The notes under the pieces: model-generated
The model's database searches: none
What the model saw: only the letters and a program-made list of their open reading frames with translations
Told to the model about the DNA's origin: nothing
Part shown: piece after piece, positions 16,795 through 25,282 of the stretch
How positions within the stretch are numbered: position 1 is the first letter of the stretch
How the letters are laid out: the number at the start of each line of letters is the position of its first letter
NCBI GenBank assembly: GCA_027062325.1
Contig: JAMOTN010000061.1
Span: 1-25,282 of the forward strand
Length of the DNA stretch: 25,282 nt
Reading direction: 5' to 3'
DNA from: a bacterium
Lineage (GTDB): Bacteria; JAMOTN01
Made by a program: the position numbers and the translations under genes

Positions 16795-17303
16795 ATTATA
16801 CGGGGGCTGAGCTTAGAAGTGGTTGGGTGTTTAGTATGGCTCCTAAAGCTGTGGGGTATGATTGGTTAGTTGCTTTTGTGGGGGAAGCAAAGGTTGAGGA
16901 TCAATTAGTAGATTTTGAAGATAGAGTAGCGGGGGATAAAATATACTCCCCAAGAATGTGGCAGTTGCTGGGAGAATTTTACCGCATGGATCTTTTGCAT
17001 GGAGTTTTGTTGCAGCGTCTGATAGTGGTGCAAGTAGCAGAGATTTTAAAAGATTTACTAGATGTGGATGTTTCTAGAGGTGGAGATGATTTATACATTG
17101 ATGGTAAAAAGTTATCGGTTAGTATAGCGACGCGGACTAGTGGTTCTGTCTTAATACATTTTGGTTTTAACATAGTTGAGGTAGATAAATGGGGATGGAT
17201 AAAGTTAAAAGATGTTAATGGATTTTCTAAGTGCTTTTTTGATAAATTCATTGGTGAATGGAAGAGTATAAATAGAGCTTACAGAAAGGTTGCTTGGAGG
17301 TGA
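16716..17303 (+). CDS. DUF366 family protein next to queuosine genes
   Basis: A 195-residue protein that matches the uncharacterised DUF366 family: 'YTGAELRSGW', 'QLVDFEDRVAGDKIYSPRM', 'GDDLYIDGKKLSVSIAT' and a following 'LIHFGFNI'. The fold is related to biotin/lipoate ligases by family knowledge; no reaction is known to me. The start is uncertain. TTG at 16716 has an excellent GGGAGG site but overlaps queC by 79 bases; TTG at 16791 gives a 4-base overlap but leaves only two residues before the first conserved motif and a cramped ribosome site. Tight linkage to queC and tgt suggests a role in deazapurine or tRNA-modification metabolism (inference). Confidence 0.8.
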   Translation: MFEIQKGPGELERIEAGLYTNFLGELNYTGAELRSGWVFSMAPKAVGYDWLVAFVGEAKVEDQLVDFEDRVAGDKIYSPRMWQLLGEFYRMDLLHGVLLQRLIVVQVAEILKDLLDVDVSRGGDDLYIDGKKLSVSIATRTSGSVLIHFGFNIVEVDKWGWIKLKDVNGFSKCFFDKFIGEWKSINRAYRKVAWR

Positions 17304-17308
17304 AGATA

Positions 17309-18820
17309 TTGCTTAGAAGAGATAAGTTTGTGTTTATCTTGTTGTTATGTTTATTAGTTGGAAATTGGGTGGGAGTGAATCCATTAGCGGCCGATTTTCT
17401 CACTGCTTCTTTAAGGGAGCTTCTTCCGTTCCCAAATGTTGGTACAGGTGAGGTTTGTGGGAATTGCAAGGAATTAAAGATGCATTATCCTGCTTGTATA
17501 TGGATAAGTAAGTTCGGAGATATTTATATAACGGATTCCAAAAACGATAGGGTACTGCTTTTGAAAGAGATAGATGGTAAATACACGCTTGTTGAAGAGT
17601 ATAAGTTTTCTCCTATGAGGGAGCCAGTGGGTATATGGGCATATTCGAATAAAATAGTTGTAGCTTCTAAACGAGGAAATAAAGTTGTAGTTTTTACCCA
17701 AGGAGGTAAATTGTTGGGCCAGTGTAAATTTAAGAGAAAAATTAAAAGGCCACGTGGAGTTGTTTATTACAAAGGAAGATTTTACGTTGCTGATACCCCC
17801 TCTAATCGTGTTTGGATTTTGGATGAAGACTTTAATTTGATAGGAGCCCTGCAGAAAGATGTGTATGGACCTAGAGGAGTGGCTGTTAAAAATAATGTTG
17901 TGTACGTAGCAAACAGTTTGAATTCAACGATTACGGGTTACAGTGTTGAGACAGGGGCTAAAGTTTTTTCATATAAGATTAAAGGTGCGAAAAATATACG
18001 CTATTTGGCATTTGATAAAATAGGAAGGATTTACGTTACTGATCAGAATGGAAAGAGGGGAGAAAATGGAATTCTGTGGTGTATTGATCCTGTGTTGGGA
18101 AAAAATGTTAAGTTAGCTGAGGGACTTAGGAGGCCTGAGGGAATATTTATAACTAACGATACCAGAATATTTGTGGTGGAAGGAGATGCGGATACTTTTA
18201 GAATGTTTAGGACAGACTCTTCCTATCAACAGGTGTGTTGGGCTGCTAGTTATTTAAATGTTGGTATGTACGATGAATTTTTGGAAAGTTTGAAAAATGC
18301 CTATGAGGACTCACAGTATAAGAAGTTTTGTGAAAAAGTGATTTTGCAATTAAAGGGAAATATTGGTGAAAAAGTTATAGCAAAGTATTTTCCAGAATTT
18401 GTTTCTTCGCAGTCGGGAAAGGGGAACTTCCAAATTGCTAGTAAGGATTTGGAAACAAAAGGTGAAAATAAAGATAAGAATTTGGTAAAGCAGACGGGAA
18501 AGAGGTTGGTGGAAAATATTGTGTCTAAATCTAAGGATAGTGCTGAGGTCCAAAATTCAAGTAAAAGTTCGAATATGGATAAGAAAAGTATTGCTGAGAG
18601 TAAGGATACTTCTATGGCGAGAAAAGATGGTTCTCATAAGAGTAAGGGAGATTCTACTTCAGAAATTAGTGAAGCAAAGGAAAAATCAAAGGGACAAATT
18701 AGTGTGGCTGCTATTATAACTGTAATTGGGGTGCTATTTGCAATAGGATTGATTTTGCTTATATTTTTGAAGAAAAAAGGGGTGAGAATGCGTGGAGGAA
18801 AGTGGGATAAATATAAGTAA
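17309..18820 (+). CDS. Membrane-anchored NHL-repeat beta-propeller protein
   Basis: A 503-residue envelope protein. It has a signal or anchor segment (about 7-23), then an external six-bladed-type propeller with repeated 'P.G', 'YVADT.SNRV', 'YVANSLNS', 'YVTDQNG' strands (about 60-330), a C50-x2-C53 pair before it, a long Ser/Lys/Glu-rich linker (about 365-461) and a C-terminal membrane segment (about 464-487) with a short basic tail. NHL propellers bind proteins, sugars or RNA. The start is TTG at 17309, six bases after GGAGGTG; an earlier TTG precedes that site. Its end overlaps the RsbW-like kinase gene by 29 bases, so it may be the sensor of that regulatory module (inference). Confidence 0.75.
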   Translation: MLRRDKFVFILLLCLLVGNWVGVNPLAADFLTASLRELLPFPNVGTGEVCGNCKELKMHYPACIWISKFGDIYITDSKNDRVLLLKEIDGKYTLVEEYKFSPMREPVGIWAYSNKIVVASKRGNKVVVFTQGGKLLGQCKFKRKIKRPRGVVYYKGRFYVADTPSNRVWILDEDFNLIGALQKDVYGPRGVAVKNNVVYVANSLNSTITGYSVETGAKVFSYKIKGAKNIRYLAFDKIGRIYVTDQNGKRGENGILWCIDPVLGKNVKLAEGLRRPEGIFITNDTRIFVVEGDADTFRMFRTDSSYQQVCWAASYLNVGMYDEFLESLKNAYEDSQYKKFCEKVILQLKGNIGEKVIAKYFPEFVSSQSGKGNFQIASKDLETKGENKDKNLVKQTGKRLVENIVSKSKDSAEVQNSSKSSNMDKKSIAESKDTSMARKDGSHKSKGDSTSEISEAKEKSKGQISVAAIITVIGVLFAIGLILLIFLKKKGVRMRGGKWDKYK

Positions 18821-19352
18821 TGACACTCCTGATGATGGGGTAATAAAGACAAGGACAGCTTCTCCAGAAGCTCTGGGAAAGATAGAGATAACGTGTGTTA
18901 TGGACATACCGAGTAAAGTTGAATACATAGATATAGTGCGTGATAGAATCGTGCAAGCCATTAATAATGTGTTTGATACTTTTTCAGCCGACATTCCGGT
19001 GGAAGGGGGATTTGTAGGAAGTTTTTCTTTTGGTTATGGAACACTGCTTGCTGTTGATGAAGCTTTGCAGAATGCGATAATTCATGGTAACAAAGAGGAT
19101 CCCTCTAAGAAGGTCCAGATAATTTACTACCTTTGCCCTGATTATTTAGAGATAACTATTAGAGATGAAGGGGAAGGGTTTGATTGGAGAGCAGTTGTGG
19201 AGGAGTATAATTTGTTGAAAGATTCTAAAGATCCAGATGTTTTTATGAAGTTCAGTAGAGGTTTATTTTTGATTTTAAAAACGATGGATGAGGTCACGTT
19301 TAATGATCAGGGTAATGAGATTACGATATTAAAATATAGAAAGCAGGAGTGA
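18792..19352 (+). CDS. RsbW-like anti-sigma factor / serine kinase (GHKL ATPase)
   Basis: A 186-residue cytoplasmic protein with a HATPase domain. The N box 'VDEALQNAIIHGNKED' (E90, N94) and G1 box 'RDEGEGFD' (125-129) are present, as in SpoIIAB/RsbW proteins, which bind a sigma factor or phosphorylate a STAS partner. The 40-residue N-terminal part before the domain is longer than in the simplest RsbW. GTG at 18792 has AAGGGGTGAG upstream and lies within the end of the NHL gene, suggesting coupled translation. The STAS gene 67 bases downstream is its likely substrate. Neither a sigma factor nor a PP2C phosphatase is encoded nearby. Confidence 0.85.
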   Translation: MEESGINISNDTPDDGVIKTRTASPEALGKIEITCVMDIPSKVEYIDIVRDRIVQAINNVFDTFSADIPVEGGFVGSFSFGYGTLLAVDEALQNAIIHGNKEDPSKKVQIIYYLCPDYLEITIRDEGEGFDWRAVVEEYNLLKDSKDPDVFMKFSRGLFLILKTMDEVTFNDQGNEITILKYRKQE

Positions 19353-19419
19353 AGTTTTGGGAGTTCAATATTAGAAGGAAAGTTTTAAAATTTGTATTAA
19401 TAAAATAGGGGTGATTTGA

Positions 19420-19764
19420 ATGAGTTTGGATATTACTAAAGAAGTGAAGGATGGAGTTTTAGTAATAACGCTTAAGGGAAGAGCAGCTCATAGTGCTAAT
19501 CAAGAGTTGAATGCTGTATTGAATGATATAAAAATGACAGATGCGACTGGAGTGGTTTTTTACATGAAGGAATTGAGTTATTTGAACAGTATGGCAATAG
19601 GAAGTATTATTGAAGCTTTTAAATTGTGCACGGCGTTGGGGAAAAAGTTTTGTTTGGCTTCTTTGAGGCCTGAAATTGAGGAGTTGTTTAGATTAACAGG
19701 ATTGCTAAGTGTTATTCCAGTTGCTTCAACGTTGGAAGAAGCTTTGTCTAAAGTGAGTGCTTAA
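19420..19764 (+). CDS. STAS-domain anti-sigma factor antagonist (RsbV/SpoIIAA-like)
   Basis: A 114-residue single STAS domain. The phosphorylation loop is 'LSYLNSMAIG', with S57 in the position of the serine phosphorylated in SpoIIAA and RsbV; the usual DSxG is changed to NSMAIG. Unphosphorylated STAS proteins bind the anti-sigma kinase and free its target. The AGGGGTGA site fits the ATG. With the preceding kinase it forms a partner-switching pair. An alternative is an MlaB-type or stressosome STAS protein, but the kinase next door favours the antagonist role. Confidence 0.85.
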   Translation: MSLDITKEVKDGVLVITLKGRAAHSANQELNAVLNDIKMTDATGVVFYMKELSYLNSMAIGSIIEAFKLCTALGKKFCLASLRPEIEELFRLTGLLSVIPVASTLEEALSKVSA

Positions 19765-19798
19765 GGTTTGGATAATCTGTTATGAGGCTGTAGTGCCT

Positions 19799-19828
19799 TT
19801 GGGAGCTTTGGAAAAAATGATTTAAAAT
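19799..19828 (+). promoter_or_regulatory. Possible internal promoter before murJ
   Basis: TTGGGA (19799-19804) and TAAAAT (19823-19828) are 18 bases apart in the 98-base gap before murJ. The match is moderate, four and five of six positions. It may let murJ and later genes be expressed apart from the regulatory genes upstream. Confidence 0.35.
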
Positions 19829-19862
19829 TTTCATTATTGGATTGAATAATAGGATTTAGTTT

Positions 19863-21266
19863 ATGAGATTGGGAGCACGTCTAGGTTTTTTTGTAGGGGT
19901 TTTGATTTCGCGAATTCTTGGTTATTTGAGAGATCTCCTTCTTGCCAGCTATTTCGGAGCTTCAAGCTTTACAGATTTAGTGGTCAATCTTGTTTTTAGA
20001 GTTCCCAATTTTTTAAGAAAATTTTTAGCAGAGGCGACTTTGCTGCCTTCTGTTGTTGCTTTGTTGAAAAAAATTTCGAAGATAAATAATTCTGCTTCTA
20101 AAAAGTTGGGAAAAAAGGTTTCTGATAGTGCTCCCGTTCATTCAAATGTTTGGGCTGTGCTGTGGGGAATTTTTTATCACACTCTTGTGTTGCTGTTGTT
20201 GGTTGAAGTTGTGGTTTTTATCTTTCCAAAAGTTCTGTTTTATGTTTTCTTTTTTAAAAGTCCTGAGAATTGGAGGGATTTTGAGTTCATAAAATATGCC
20301 CCTATTTCTTTTGCTTATGCTTTATTTATTATTACAAGCTGTGTCTGGTGGGCTAAGTTGGTATTGGATGGAAATACCTTTCCAATGGTGTTTAATCAAG
20401 CACTGTTTAACCTTGTTATGATAGGGGCTGTATTTAGTGCTGATTTTCACATTGTTATATGGGCAGCTCTCGTAGGGGGGGCGTTGCAGCTTGGGTATAC
20501 CCTTTACTCCCTTAAAAAAAGTGGCTTGAGTTTCTATACTCCAAGTGTAGAACTTTTGAGAAAAACGTGGAAATACTGGGTAGAAGTTGTGAATAAAATG
20601 TTTTTTGCAGCGGCTTCTGTTGGGGTTTGGCAGATAGCAAGTCTTGTGGATTCGGCTATAAGTTGGAGGTTGACTTCTGGTAGTCCAACGATGCTTTACT
20701 TGGCTCAGCGTTTGGTTCAGGCACCAATTGGTCTTGTGGGATATGCAATATCCACCGCAGATATGAGTGAAGAGAGTGAATCTAAGGGTAGCAGTGAAGT
20801 TAAAGTAGGTGTTGCTCAAGGTATGAACTTTATGTTAAGGAGAGATTTTTGGTTGCTGATTTTTTTATCAATGGCTACAGCTCTTCTTTCTAGGCATTTA
20901 GTGAGTGTTCTGTTTTTTTCGTTAGATGAAGCAGTGAAGTCAACTACAGCTACTGTTTTGTTGGCTTACTCACCAATTGTGCTACTGCAGCCAGTATCCA
21001 GGATGATTACCCAACGCTTGTTGTTTCTGGAGAGGGAAAAAGATCTAATATTTTACGCTGTTGTGGCTTCTGGTATCAATATAGTACTGGATATTGTTTT
21101 AGCTGAATTTTTAGGGGTTGCTGGTATAGCTTTGGCAAGTTCGGTAGCTTTATTTATTGGTTTGTTGGTGTTGAGAATAGTAAGAGGTTACAGTGTATTG
21201 TCGTTTTCGCAGTGGGCTTTAGTAACAGTATGGATGGGAGTTGTGGTGTTTAGCGTGGTAAAATAG
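19863..21266 (+). CDS. murJ: MurJ/MviN lipid II flippase
   Basis: A 467-residue multispan membrane protein. The N-terminus 'ISRILGYLRDLLLASYFGAS' and 'FRVPNFLRKFLAEATLLPSVV' is the MurJ signature, and a dozen or more hydrophobic segments follow. MurJ moves lipid II across the cytoplasmic membrane for peptidoglycan synthesis. It is about 40-50 residues shorter than many MurJ proteins, mainly at the C-terminal end, so the last one or two helices may be missing. A Lys/Ser-rich cytoplasmic loop (about 69-95) follows the first helices. The ATG has only a modest AGGA site. Other MOP-superfamily flippases are possible, but the N-terminal motif favours MurJ. Confidence 0.9.
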   Translation: MRLGARLGFFVGVLISRILGYLRDLLLASYFGASSFTDLVVNLVFRVPNFLRKFLAEATLLPSVVALLKKISKINNSASKKLGKKVSDSAPVHSNVWAVLWGIFYHTLVLLLLVEVVVFIFPKVLFYVFFFKSPENWRDFEFIKYAPISFAYALFIITSCVWWAKLVLDGNTFPMVFNQALFNLVMIGAVFSADFHIVIWAALVGGALQLGYTLYSLKKSGLSFYTPSVELLRKTWKYWVEVVNKMFFAAASVGVWQIASLVDSAISWRLTSGSPTMLYLAQRLVQAPIGLVGYAISTADMSEESESKGSSEVKVGVAQGMNFMLRRDFWLLIFLSMATALLSRHLVSVLFFSLDEAVKSTTATVLLAYSPIVLLQPVSRMITQRLLFLEREKDLIFYAVVASGINIVLDIVLAEFLGVAGIALASSVALFIGLLVLRIVRGYSVLSFSQWALVTVWMGVVVFSVVK

Positions 21267-21364
21267 AGTTGCTGATTTTTGTTGATCATGGTAAGGTTGG
21301 ATTTTTTAGTTTTGATTGCATGCTGGATACTTAGATATTGTTTGGAAGGGGTGTTGGGTTTATC

Positions 21365-23173
21365 ATGGCAGGAGGAGATAAGCGTATCACAGATAACTAC
21401 GACGTTTCTAAAATTAGAAATTTTTGCATTATAGCCCACATAGATCATGGCAAATCGACTCTTGCAGATAGGATGTTGGAGATAACGGGAACTATAGATA
21501 AGCGTCAAATGAGAGAGCAATTTTTGGATATGATGGATCTCGAGAGAGAGCGTGGAATTACAATTAAAGCTCAACCTGTAAGAATGGAGTGGAAAAGTCA
21601 TGTTTTGAACTTGATAGATACGCCGGGGCATGTGGATTTTTCTTACGAGGTTTCTCGTGCACTTAAAGCGTGTGAAGGAGCTGTGCTTCTTGTTGATGCA
21701 ACTCAAGGAGTGCAAGCTCAAACGGTTGCAAACCTTTTTTTGGCACTTGAGGAGGATTTGGAGATAATACCTGTTATAAATAAAATTGATTTGCCGAATG
21801 CACGGCCAGATGAAGTTGAAGATGAGATAAAGCAGCTGATAGGGGATGTTGAAGTATTGCGTGTCAGCGCTAAGACTGGTGAAGGGGTGGAGAGACTTTT
21901 GGATGAGATAATTGCGAAAATTCCTGCTCCTGCTAAATTTAAAGATGATAAGTTGCGTATTCTTATATTCGATTCCAAGTTTGACAGTTACAGAGGAGTT
22001 GTCTCATATATTCGTGTTTTTTCAGGAGAAGTTAAAGAAGGAGATGTTATAAAGATATGCTCCACTGGTTCTGAATATGAGGTTCAAGAAGTGGGAGTTT
22101 TTACTCCGAATTTTAAGAAAACAGCTTCTTTGAGAAGAGGAGAAGTTGGTTATATCATGGCGAATATTAAAAATGTGAGTGAGGTGCGTGTTGGAGATAC
22201 TATAACTCTTGCTGTCGATCCTGTGAATGAGCCTTTGGAAGGTTTTAGGATTCTACCGCCGGTTGTGTTTGCCGGAATTTACCCCATATATTCTGATGAT
22301 TACGAAAAATTACGCGAGGCTTTGGCAAAATTAAAGCTTAACGATGCCTCTTTGGTGTATGAGCCGGAAACTTCTGTGGCTTTGGGATTCGGATTCAGGT
22401 GTGGTTTTCTAGGATTACTTCACATGGATATTGTGAAAGAACGTTTAGAAAGAGAGTTTGATCTGGAGTTGATAGTTACTGTTCCATCTGTTAAGTACAG
22501 AGTAGTTGTTGCTGGAAGAGAGATAGAGGTGAAAAATCCAGCTGAGTTTCCTGAGAATGTCAAAATTGATGCGGTGTACGAACCGTATATAAGAGCTCAA
22601 ATTTTCGTCCCATCAGAGTTTGTTGGAGCTGTGATGGAACTTTGTCAGCAGAAAAGAGGAAATATGATTACCATGGACTACATAACTCCAGAAAGGGTGC
22701 AGCTTATATATGAACTACCTTTAGCAGAGATACTTGTTGATTTTTATGACAAATTGAAAGCTAAGACTAGAGGATATGCTTCATTTGAGTATGAGCCAGT
22801 AGGTTATAAGGAGTCAGATCTTGTAAAAGTGAATATCCTTGTTAATGGTGATGAGGTTGATGCACTTTCATTCATTGTGCATCGTGACACAGCTTATTAT
22901 CGTGCAAGAGCCATGGTAACTAAATTAAAAGAGGTGATACCACGGCAGTTGTTTGAAGTTGCAATACAGGCAGCTATCGGCAAAAAAGTTATTGCTAGAG
23001 CTACGGTAAAGGCTTTGAGAAAAGATGTGTTGGCTAAGTGTTACGGTGGAGATGTTACGCGTAAGAAAAAACTTTTGGAAAAGCAGAAAGAAGGGAAGAA
23101 AAGGATGAAAGAGATTGGTAAGGTGAGTATTCCTCAGGAAGCATTTTTAAGTGTTTTGAAAATAGAAGACTAA
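21365..23173 (+). CDS. lepA: LepA (elongation factor 4), ribosome-bound GTPase
   Basis: A 602-residue translational GTPase. The G motifs are AHIDHGKS (24-31), RGITIKA (63-69), DTPGH (85-89) and NKID (139-142), followed by EF-G-like domains and the LepA-specific C-terminal domain ('[20 protein letters not shown]...[18 protein letters not shown]'). LepA contributes to 30S subunit assembly and to elongation under stress. I chose the ATG at 21365; GGAAGGGG lies 13 bases upstream, a somewhat long spacing. A TTG nine codons earlier has no site. It is followed 22 bases later by the lipM-like gene. Confidence 0.97.
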   Translation: MAGGDKRITDNYDVSKIRNFCIIAHIDHGKSTLADRMLEITGTIDKRQMREQFLDMMDLERERGITIKAQPVRMEWKSHVLNLIDTPGHVDFSYEVSRALKACEGAVLLVDATQGVQAQTVANLFLALEEDLEIIPVINKIDLPNARPDEVEDEIKQLIGDVEVLRVSAKTGEGVERLLDEIIAKIPAPAKFKDDKLRILIFDSKFDSYRGVVSYIRVFSGEVKEGDVIKICSTGSEYEVQEVGVFTPNFKKTASLRRGEVGYIMANIKNVSEVRVGDTITLAVDPVNEPLEGFRILPPVVFAGIYPIYSDDYEKLREALAKLKLNDASLVYEPETSVALGFGFRCGFLGLLHMDIVKERLEREFDLELIVTVPSVKYRVVVAGREIEVKNPAEFPENVKIDAVYEPYIRAQIFVPSEFVGAVMELCQQKRGNMITMDYITPERVQLIYELPLAEILVDFYDKLKAKTRGYASFEYEPVGYKESDLVKVNILVNGDEVDALSFIVHRDTAYYRARAMVTKLKEVIPRQLFEVAIQAAIGKKVIARATVKALRKDVLAKCYGGDVTRKKKLLEKQKEGKKRMKEIGKVSIPQEAFLSVLKIED

Positions 23174-23195
23174 AGGTGTTAGAGGTGAGGATTAA

Positions 23196-23930
23196 GTGGT
23201 AAAAAACGATGCCGGTTTTGATTCTGGTTTCTACGTATTTCCATATGGAGTATTTGATGGGGATTTGAATATGGCGATAGATTGGGTTATATTCACTAAC
23301 CGTTTAAGAGGTTGGAGATTTTATAGGTGGAGTAAGCCTACACTTTCGTTTGGGAAGTTACAGAAAGTTGAAAATAGTAAGACATTGTGGAAAAAGTTGA
23401 AGGAGAATGGTATAGATTTGGTGAGACGACCCACCGGAGGACGTGCAGTTCTTCATCATAATGAGTTGACGTACTTGGTTGTAGATGAGGTTGGTAAGAG
23501 TTTAATGGCAGATTACTTTAAGGTTGCAGAAATTTTAATTGAAGTTTTGAAAAGAAAAAATCCGGCAGTGGAGGTGGAGAGAAGGAGTCGAGGAACTGAT
23601 AAATTTTGCTGCTTTGATGCACCGAGTTGGGGAGAGATAAAAGTTAATGGTAAGAAAGTAGTGGGAAGCGCTCAATACAGAAAAAGTGGGTACTTTCTGC
23701 AGCACGGAAGCATTGTTATAAAGCCTTCAGAATTTGAAGAACTTGTATTTGGGAAAAAGTCTCAAGGTATGGATGGGTGGTTAAATGGAACTCCGGAAGG
23801 TTTAGCAAAAGAATTTGAGGAATATCTTATATCAATTGGGGGAGTTGTGATTGAAGAAGATGATCCCTTGTGGCAAGAAGTTTTAGAAAAGGCTTTTGAG
23901 GTACGGGAGAAATTTGCAGTTCATATTTGA
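23196..23930 (+). CDS. lipM: LipM-like octanoyltransferase / lipoate-protein ligase family
   Basis: A 244-residue BPL/LplA/LipB-superfamily enzyme. It has 'RRPTGGRAVLHH' (77-88), the lysine motif 'GKKVVGSAQ' with K154, and 'CCFDAPSW' with C139. The last matches the catalytic cysteine context of Bacillus LipM ('CFDAPSW'), which moves octanoate from acyl carrier protein to GcvH, the first step of lipoate synthesis. LplA-type lipoate ligases lack that cysteine context, so LipM is favoured, although the protein is about 30 residues shorter than Bacillus LipM. The start is GTG with GAGGTGAGG upstream. No lipA or gcv gene is in the window. Confidence 0.8.
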   Translation: MVKNDAGFDSGFYVFPYGVFDGDLNMAIDWVIFTNRLRGWRFYRWSKPTLSFGKLQKVENSKTLWKKLKENGIDLVRRPTGGRAVLHHNELTYLVVDEVGKSLMADYFKVAEILIEVLKRKNPAVEVERRSRGTDKFCCFDAPSWGEIKVNGKKVVGSAQYRKSGYFLQHGSIVIKPSEFEELVFGKKSQGMDGWLNGTPEGLAKEFEEYLISIGGVVIEEDDPLWQEVLEKAFEVREKFAVHI

Positions 23931-23943
23931 CATGATGTTTTAT

Positions 23944-23959
23944 TTTAAAGGACTTTAAA
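23944..23959 (+). terminator. Possible weak terminator after lipM
   Basis: TTTAAAG and CTTTAAA form a palindrome with a two-base centre, followed by a T-rich run (TTTAGTTTTGTTTTT). The stem is almost all A-T, so it may be a weak terminator or an operator-like site in the 129-base gap before the next gene. Confidence 0.3.
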
Positions 23960-24059
23960 TTTAGTTTTGTTTTTAAAAAAAACGTCTTGGTACATTTCAA
24001 CTTATTACCTGATTTGTCGATTGAATAAGTGGAAAGTAACTAAGCGAGAGGTGGAGTTT

Positions 24060-25031
24060 ATGCCTTTGTATAAGTTTTTTGATATTTTAAAGCTTGCTGT
24101 GGCTTTAGTGATTATTGTGGTTGCTTCGGGATTGAGTTCAACGTCTGTTCCGCATGTGGATGAAGAAAAGATTGATGTTGATGAACTCAGTACGGTTGAC
24201 GTAGTAAAAAATAAGGAATTAGCACGACAGATGAAAGAGCTTGATCTTATAGAAAGTTATAGAGTTTTAAAAAATGGTGGGACTTTTGGGAAAACCACAA
24301 AAAAAACAAAGGAAAATAGTAGATTCATAAACTTCAGGAGTAAAAAGGCTTCTGAAGAGTTGAATTTAAGTCTTGGCAGTACGATACTTGGAGGGAATGG
24401 TTTGTGTGTTGTAGAAACACCAGATGTTGTGGACAGTGGAACTTTTTTAGTTAATTTGAGTTTTATTTATCGTTATGTGAAATTACCACCTTTGGACAGT
24501 GAGACTGAAGAGATAAAGTTAACGGATAGAGCAGTAAATCACTCGGTTATTTTTTCTTTACGACCGTGGTTGCAGTTTGATCTAGGGTCGTTTGGAGATT
24601 ACCATTATTCCTCTCCTGCTACTTATGCAGGTGTAAAAGTAAAGCTTTTGGATTTTAGAAAGATGGCTTTTAGTTTAGGAGCTAGGAGGTTTGACTTTGA
24701 AAATACCCAAATGAGTGATTTGTGGCAATACTATGGTTATTTGAAATTTAAAATGCAAAACAGTAATTTTTATCTGAATGTTGTTTATGATGATAATACG
24801 GAAAGTGTTCTTTTGAAAGGAGGTTTAGCTTATACTTTCAATGCAGAAGGAGGACGAGTAAACATTTTAACATTTGAAAGTTCTCAGAATGAAGATGCAA
24901 TATTTAGCAAATATTTGGTTGGGTTTAGGACAGTTTCCCAAAAGGGGTACTCTATTACATTAGGAGTGCAACGCGATAGTAGTAGGTCGGAGTGGCTTTA
25001 CATGTTAAGTAGCGGTTTTGTATTTAGATAA
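24060..25031 (+). CDS. Exported beta-rich protein, probable outer-membrane barrel
   Basis: A 323-residue protein with an N-terminal signal peptide (about 10-27, 'LKLAVALVIIVVASGL'). After a charged stretch, from about residue 105 it is made of alternating polar/aromatic strands ('LNLSLGSTILGGNGL', 'TFLVNLSFIYRYVKL', 'SVIFSLRPWLQFDLGSF', 'FYLNVVYDD'), ending in FVFR. The 'VVETPDVVDSGTFLVNLSF' segment resembles the start of YjbH-type and related outer-membrane barrel proteins. If right, the organism has an outer membrane. The start is the ATG at 24060 after AGGTGGAG. The substrate or role is unknown. Confidence 0.65.
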   Translation: MPLYKFFDILKLAVALVIIVVASGLSSTSVPHVDEEKIDVDELSTVDVVKNKELARQMKELDLIESYRVLKNGGTFGKTTKKTKENSRFINFRSKKASEELNLSLGSTILGGNGLCVVETPDVVDSGTFLVNLSFIYRYVKLPPLDSETEEIKLTDRAVNHSVIFSLRPWLQFDLGSFGDYHYSSPATYAGVKVKLLDFRKMAFSLGARRFDFENTQMSDLWQYYGYLKFKMQNSNFYLNVVYDDNTESVLLKGGLAYTFNAEGGRVNILTFESSQNEDAIFSKYLVGFRTVSQKGYSITLGVQRDSSRSEWLYMLSSGFVFR

Positions 25032-25079
25032 GTGTGATCTTGGAGGAGCAATTCGATTTCTGTATAACGTGTGATATTC

Positions 25080-25088
25080 TGGTATAAT
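25080..25088 (+). promoter_or_regulatory. Possible extended -10 promoter for the last gene
   Basis: TGGTATAAT is a perfect TATAAT with the extended TGN element, 100 bases before the next start codon. No good -35 is visible, as is allowed for extended -10 promoters. Confidence 0.4.
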
Positions 25089-25189
25089 TCTTTAAAGTCT
25101 TACTATTGCTCTATTTCAAAATTTTGTTATAAATTTATTACGGTGTTGGTTTGGGTGAGTGGTAGATAGTGTATTTTTGGTTTTAGGAG

Positions 25190-25282
25190 ATGGGGGGATC
25201 AGCTATTAATAGGAAGTTGTTAAAGTTTTGGTTGTTCTTGCTTTCTACGGCTTCTCTCATATTTTTGATTCACAACTGTTCT
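25190..25282 (+). CDS. Start of an exported protein, cut by the window end
   Basis: Thirty-one codons, open to the window edge, beginning MGGSAINRKLLK and then a hydrophobic run 'FWLFLLSTASLIFLIHNC', which looks like a signal peptide; a lipoprotein cysteine is possible but the residues before it are not a standard lipobox. An in-frame TAG lies two codons upstream, so this ATG is the first possible one. The AGGAG abuts the start closely, so the true start may differ. Function unknown. Confidence 0.4.
   Translation, partial: MGGSAINRKLLKFWLFLLSTASLIFLIHNCS

Noticed and set aside
20322-20819. 165-codon open frame antisense to murJ
   Set aside because: Shadow of the murJ codon pattern; no recognisable protein features.
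21338-21364. Earlier TTG start for lepA
   Set aside because: No Shine-Dalgarno upstream, and nine additional residues are not typical of LepA.

Overview
This window reads as chromosomal DNA from a low-G+C, anaerobic bacterium. It is probably thermophilic: the protein genes are AT-rich while all seven tRNA genes are strikingly GC-rich, and the hybrid cluster protein is the short type common in thermophiles and archaea. It is probably flagellated (a fliE gene) and probably has an outer membrane (a secreted beta-rich protein at the right end). TTG and GTG starts are frequent. I cannot name the taxon from sequence alone.

Left part (1-4900): bioY (biotin uptake, minus strand) diverges from a six-tRNA cluster (Gly-GCC, Arg-TCT, His-GTG, Lys-TTT, Gly-TCC, Asn-GTT) with a good sigma-70-type promoter. 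Next comes an AT-rich accessory stretch holding a solitary HsdR_N-type nuclease gene with a frameshifted 3' end and two tandem, distantly paralogous membrane proteins of unknown function.

Redox block (4900-8340): hcp on the plus strand converges on a minus-strand operon of rubredoxin, rubrerythrin, desulfoferrodoxin and a peroxiredoxin. Together they form an anaerobe's kit against NO/hydroxylamine, superoxide and peroxide. The operon has a consensus promoter whose -10 lies in a PerR-box-like palindrome. Its rubredoxin appears to have lost one of the four iron-binding cysteines.

Middle (8320-10140): a secreted TPR protein, an isolated fliE and a tRNA-Arg(CCT) lie on the minus strand. A perfect 46-bp inverted repeat made of the fliE 3' end flanks a 383-bp segment carrying the promoter, the tRNA and the fliE body. 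Inversion would rebuild an intact fliE facing comM, so this is a candidate invertible switch.

Right part (10140-25282): a long plus-strand run of tightly packed genes. The order is comM, a hotdog thioesterase, obg, yqeK, an LCP ligase, tgt, queC, a DUF366 protein, a membrane-anchored NHL propeller, an RsbW-like kinase, a STAS protein, murJ, lepA, a lipM-like octanoyltransferase, a beta-rich envelope protein, and the start of one more exported protein. It links ribosome/GTPase housekeeping, queuosine tRNA modification, cell-wall building and a partner-switching regulatory module. No CRISPR array, rRNA, integrase or transposase gene was seen.
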